From Bacteroidota bacterium (GTDB lineage Bacteria; Bacteroidota; Bacteroidia; Flavobacteriales_F; PHOS-HE28), in the NCBI GenBank assembly GCA_023418095.1, contig JAEZDL010000100.1:1-14803 (forward strand): a DNA stretch of 14,803 nt, in the 5' to 3' direction. Below, piece after piece: positions 14,748 through 14,803 of the stretch. The notes beneath the pieces were generated by a model. The model saw only the letters and a program-made list of their open reading frames with translations. It ran no database searches and was not told the DNA's origin. A program made the translations under genes and the position numbers. Numbering within the stretch: the first letter of the stretch is position 1; the number at the start of each line of letters is the position of its first letter.

Positions 14748-14803
14748 ATGGCAGTCATTGGCAAGATCCGCGAGCGCAGCGGCCTTCTTCTCGTACTGGT
14801 GGG
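14748..14803 (+). CDS. Peptidyl-prolyl cis-trans isomerase, PpiD/SurA-N type, N-terminus only (cut by window end)
   Basis: Only 18 codons are present: MAVIGKIRERSGLLLVLV. This start, a short basic segment then a hydrophobic helix, is what I recognise from Bacteroidota PpiD-like proteins. These are inner-membrane anchored periplasmic folding factors with a SurA N-terminal domain and a parvulin domain. The position after a CNNM/CorC-family gene and the lptC cluster supports the call. The ATG is preceded by an A-rich leader (CAAGGCAA) and a perfect -7 box. The catalytic domain lies outside the window, so the identification rests on the N-terminus and gene order. Confidence 0.65.
   Translation, partial: MAVIGKIRERSGLLLVLV

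Noticed and set aside
1..14803. CRISPR arrays, insertion sequences, prophage or toxin-antitoxin genes
   Set aside because: No regularly spaced short repeats, transposase or integrase motifs, or terminal inverted repeats were seen. The only repeats are the paralogous genes and local hairpins.

Overview
The window reads as a chromosomal segment of a Bacteroidota bacterium, most likely a Flavobacteriales-type lineage with unusually high GC for that group. Evidence: three adjacent proteins carry the gliding-motility/type IX secretion (T9SS) type B sorting domain; perfect TAnnTTTG -7 promoter boxes are present; Shine-Dalgarno sequences are absent; and the coaX / outer-membrane protein / TPR / lptC / CNNM / PpiD-like gene order is one I associate with this phylum. 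No mobile element, CRISPR array or phage gene was seen.

Layout. (1) Bases 1-5740, + strand: the 3' end of a large PKD/Ig-repeat T9SS cargo protein, then two tandem paralogous ~745-residue surface proteins. Each paralogue has a signal peptide, a choice-of-anchor L domain, two copies of a Calx-beta-like + Ig-like module, and a T9SS sorting domain. (2) Bases 5746-8219, - strand: a sensor histidine kinase whose stop codon overlaps the TTG start of gpmI (cofactor-independent phosphoglycerate mutase). gpmI converges on the surface-protein genes with only 5 bp between stop codons. A + strand terminator lies inside the gpmI 3' end. (3) Bases 8220-8979: an HD-domain phosphohydrolase-like gene (+) divergent from the kinase, then a tRNA-Phe(GAA) gene on the - strand that shares an 11-bp terminator hairpin with it. 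(4) Bases 9047-14803, + strand: a tightly packed envelope-biogenesis run, coaX, an outer-membrane barrel protein, a TPR protein, lptC and a 74-residue two-helix membrane protein. These are linked by 4-bp ATGA/TTGA overlaps or a longer overlap. A CNNM/CorC-family protein and the first 18 codons of a PpiD-like peptidyl-prolyl isomerase follow, each behind its own -7 box.

How the genes fit together. The right half is mostly envelope assembly: LPS transport (LptC), outer-membrane proteins and periplasmic folding, with CoA synthesis at its head. The left half supplies T9SS-exported, probably cell-surface proteins. The T9SS machinery itself is not in the window. Gene content is ordinary for the phylum. 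The least expected signal is compositional: GATC is about 5-10 times more frequent than chance in the stretches I counted by hand, in coding and non-coding DNA alike. Also notable are the frequent GTG/TTG starts and stop/start overlaps, the tandem duplicated surface genes, and several compact hairpins that explain most gene boundaries.
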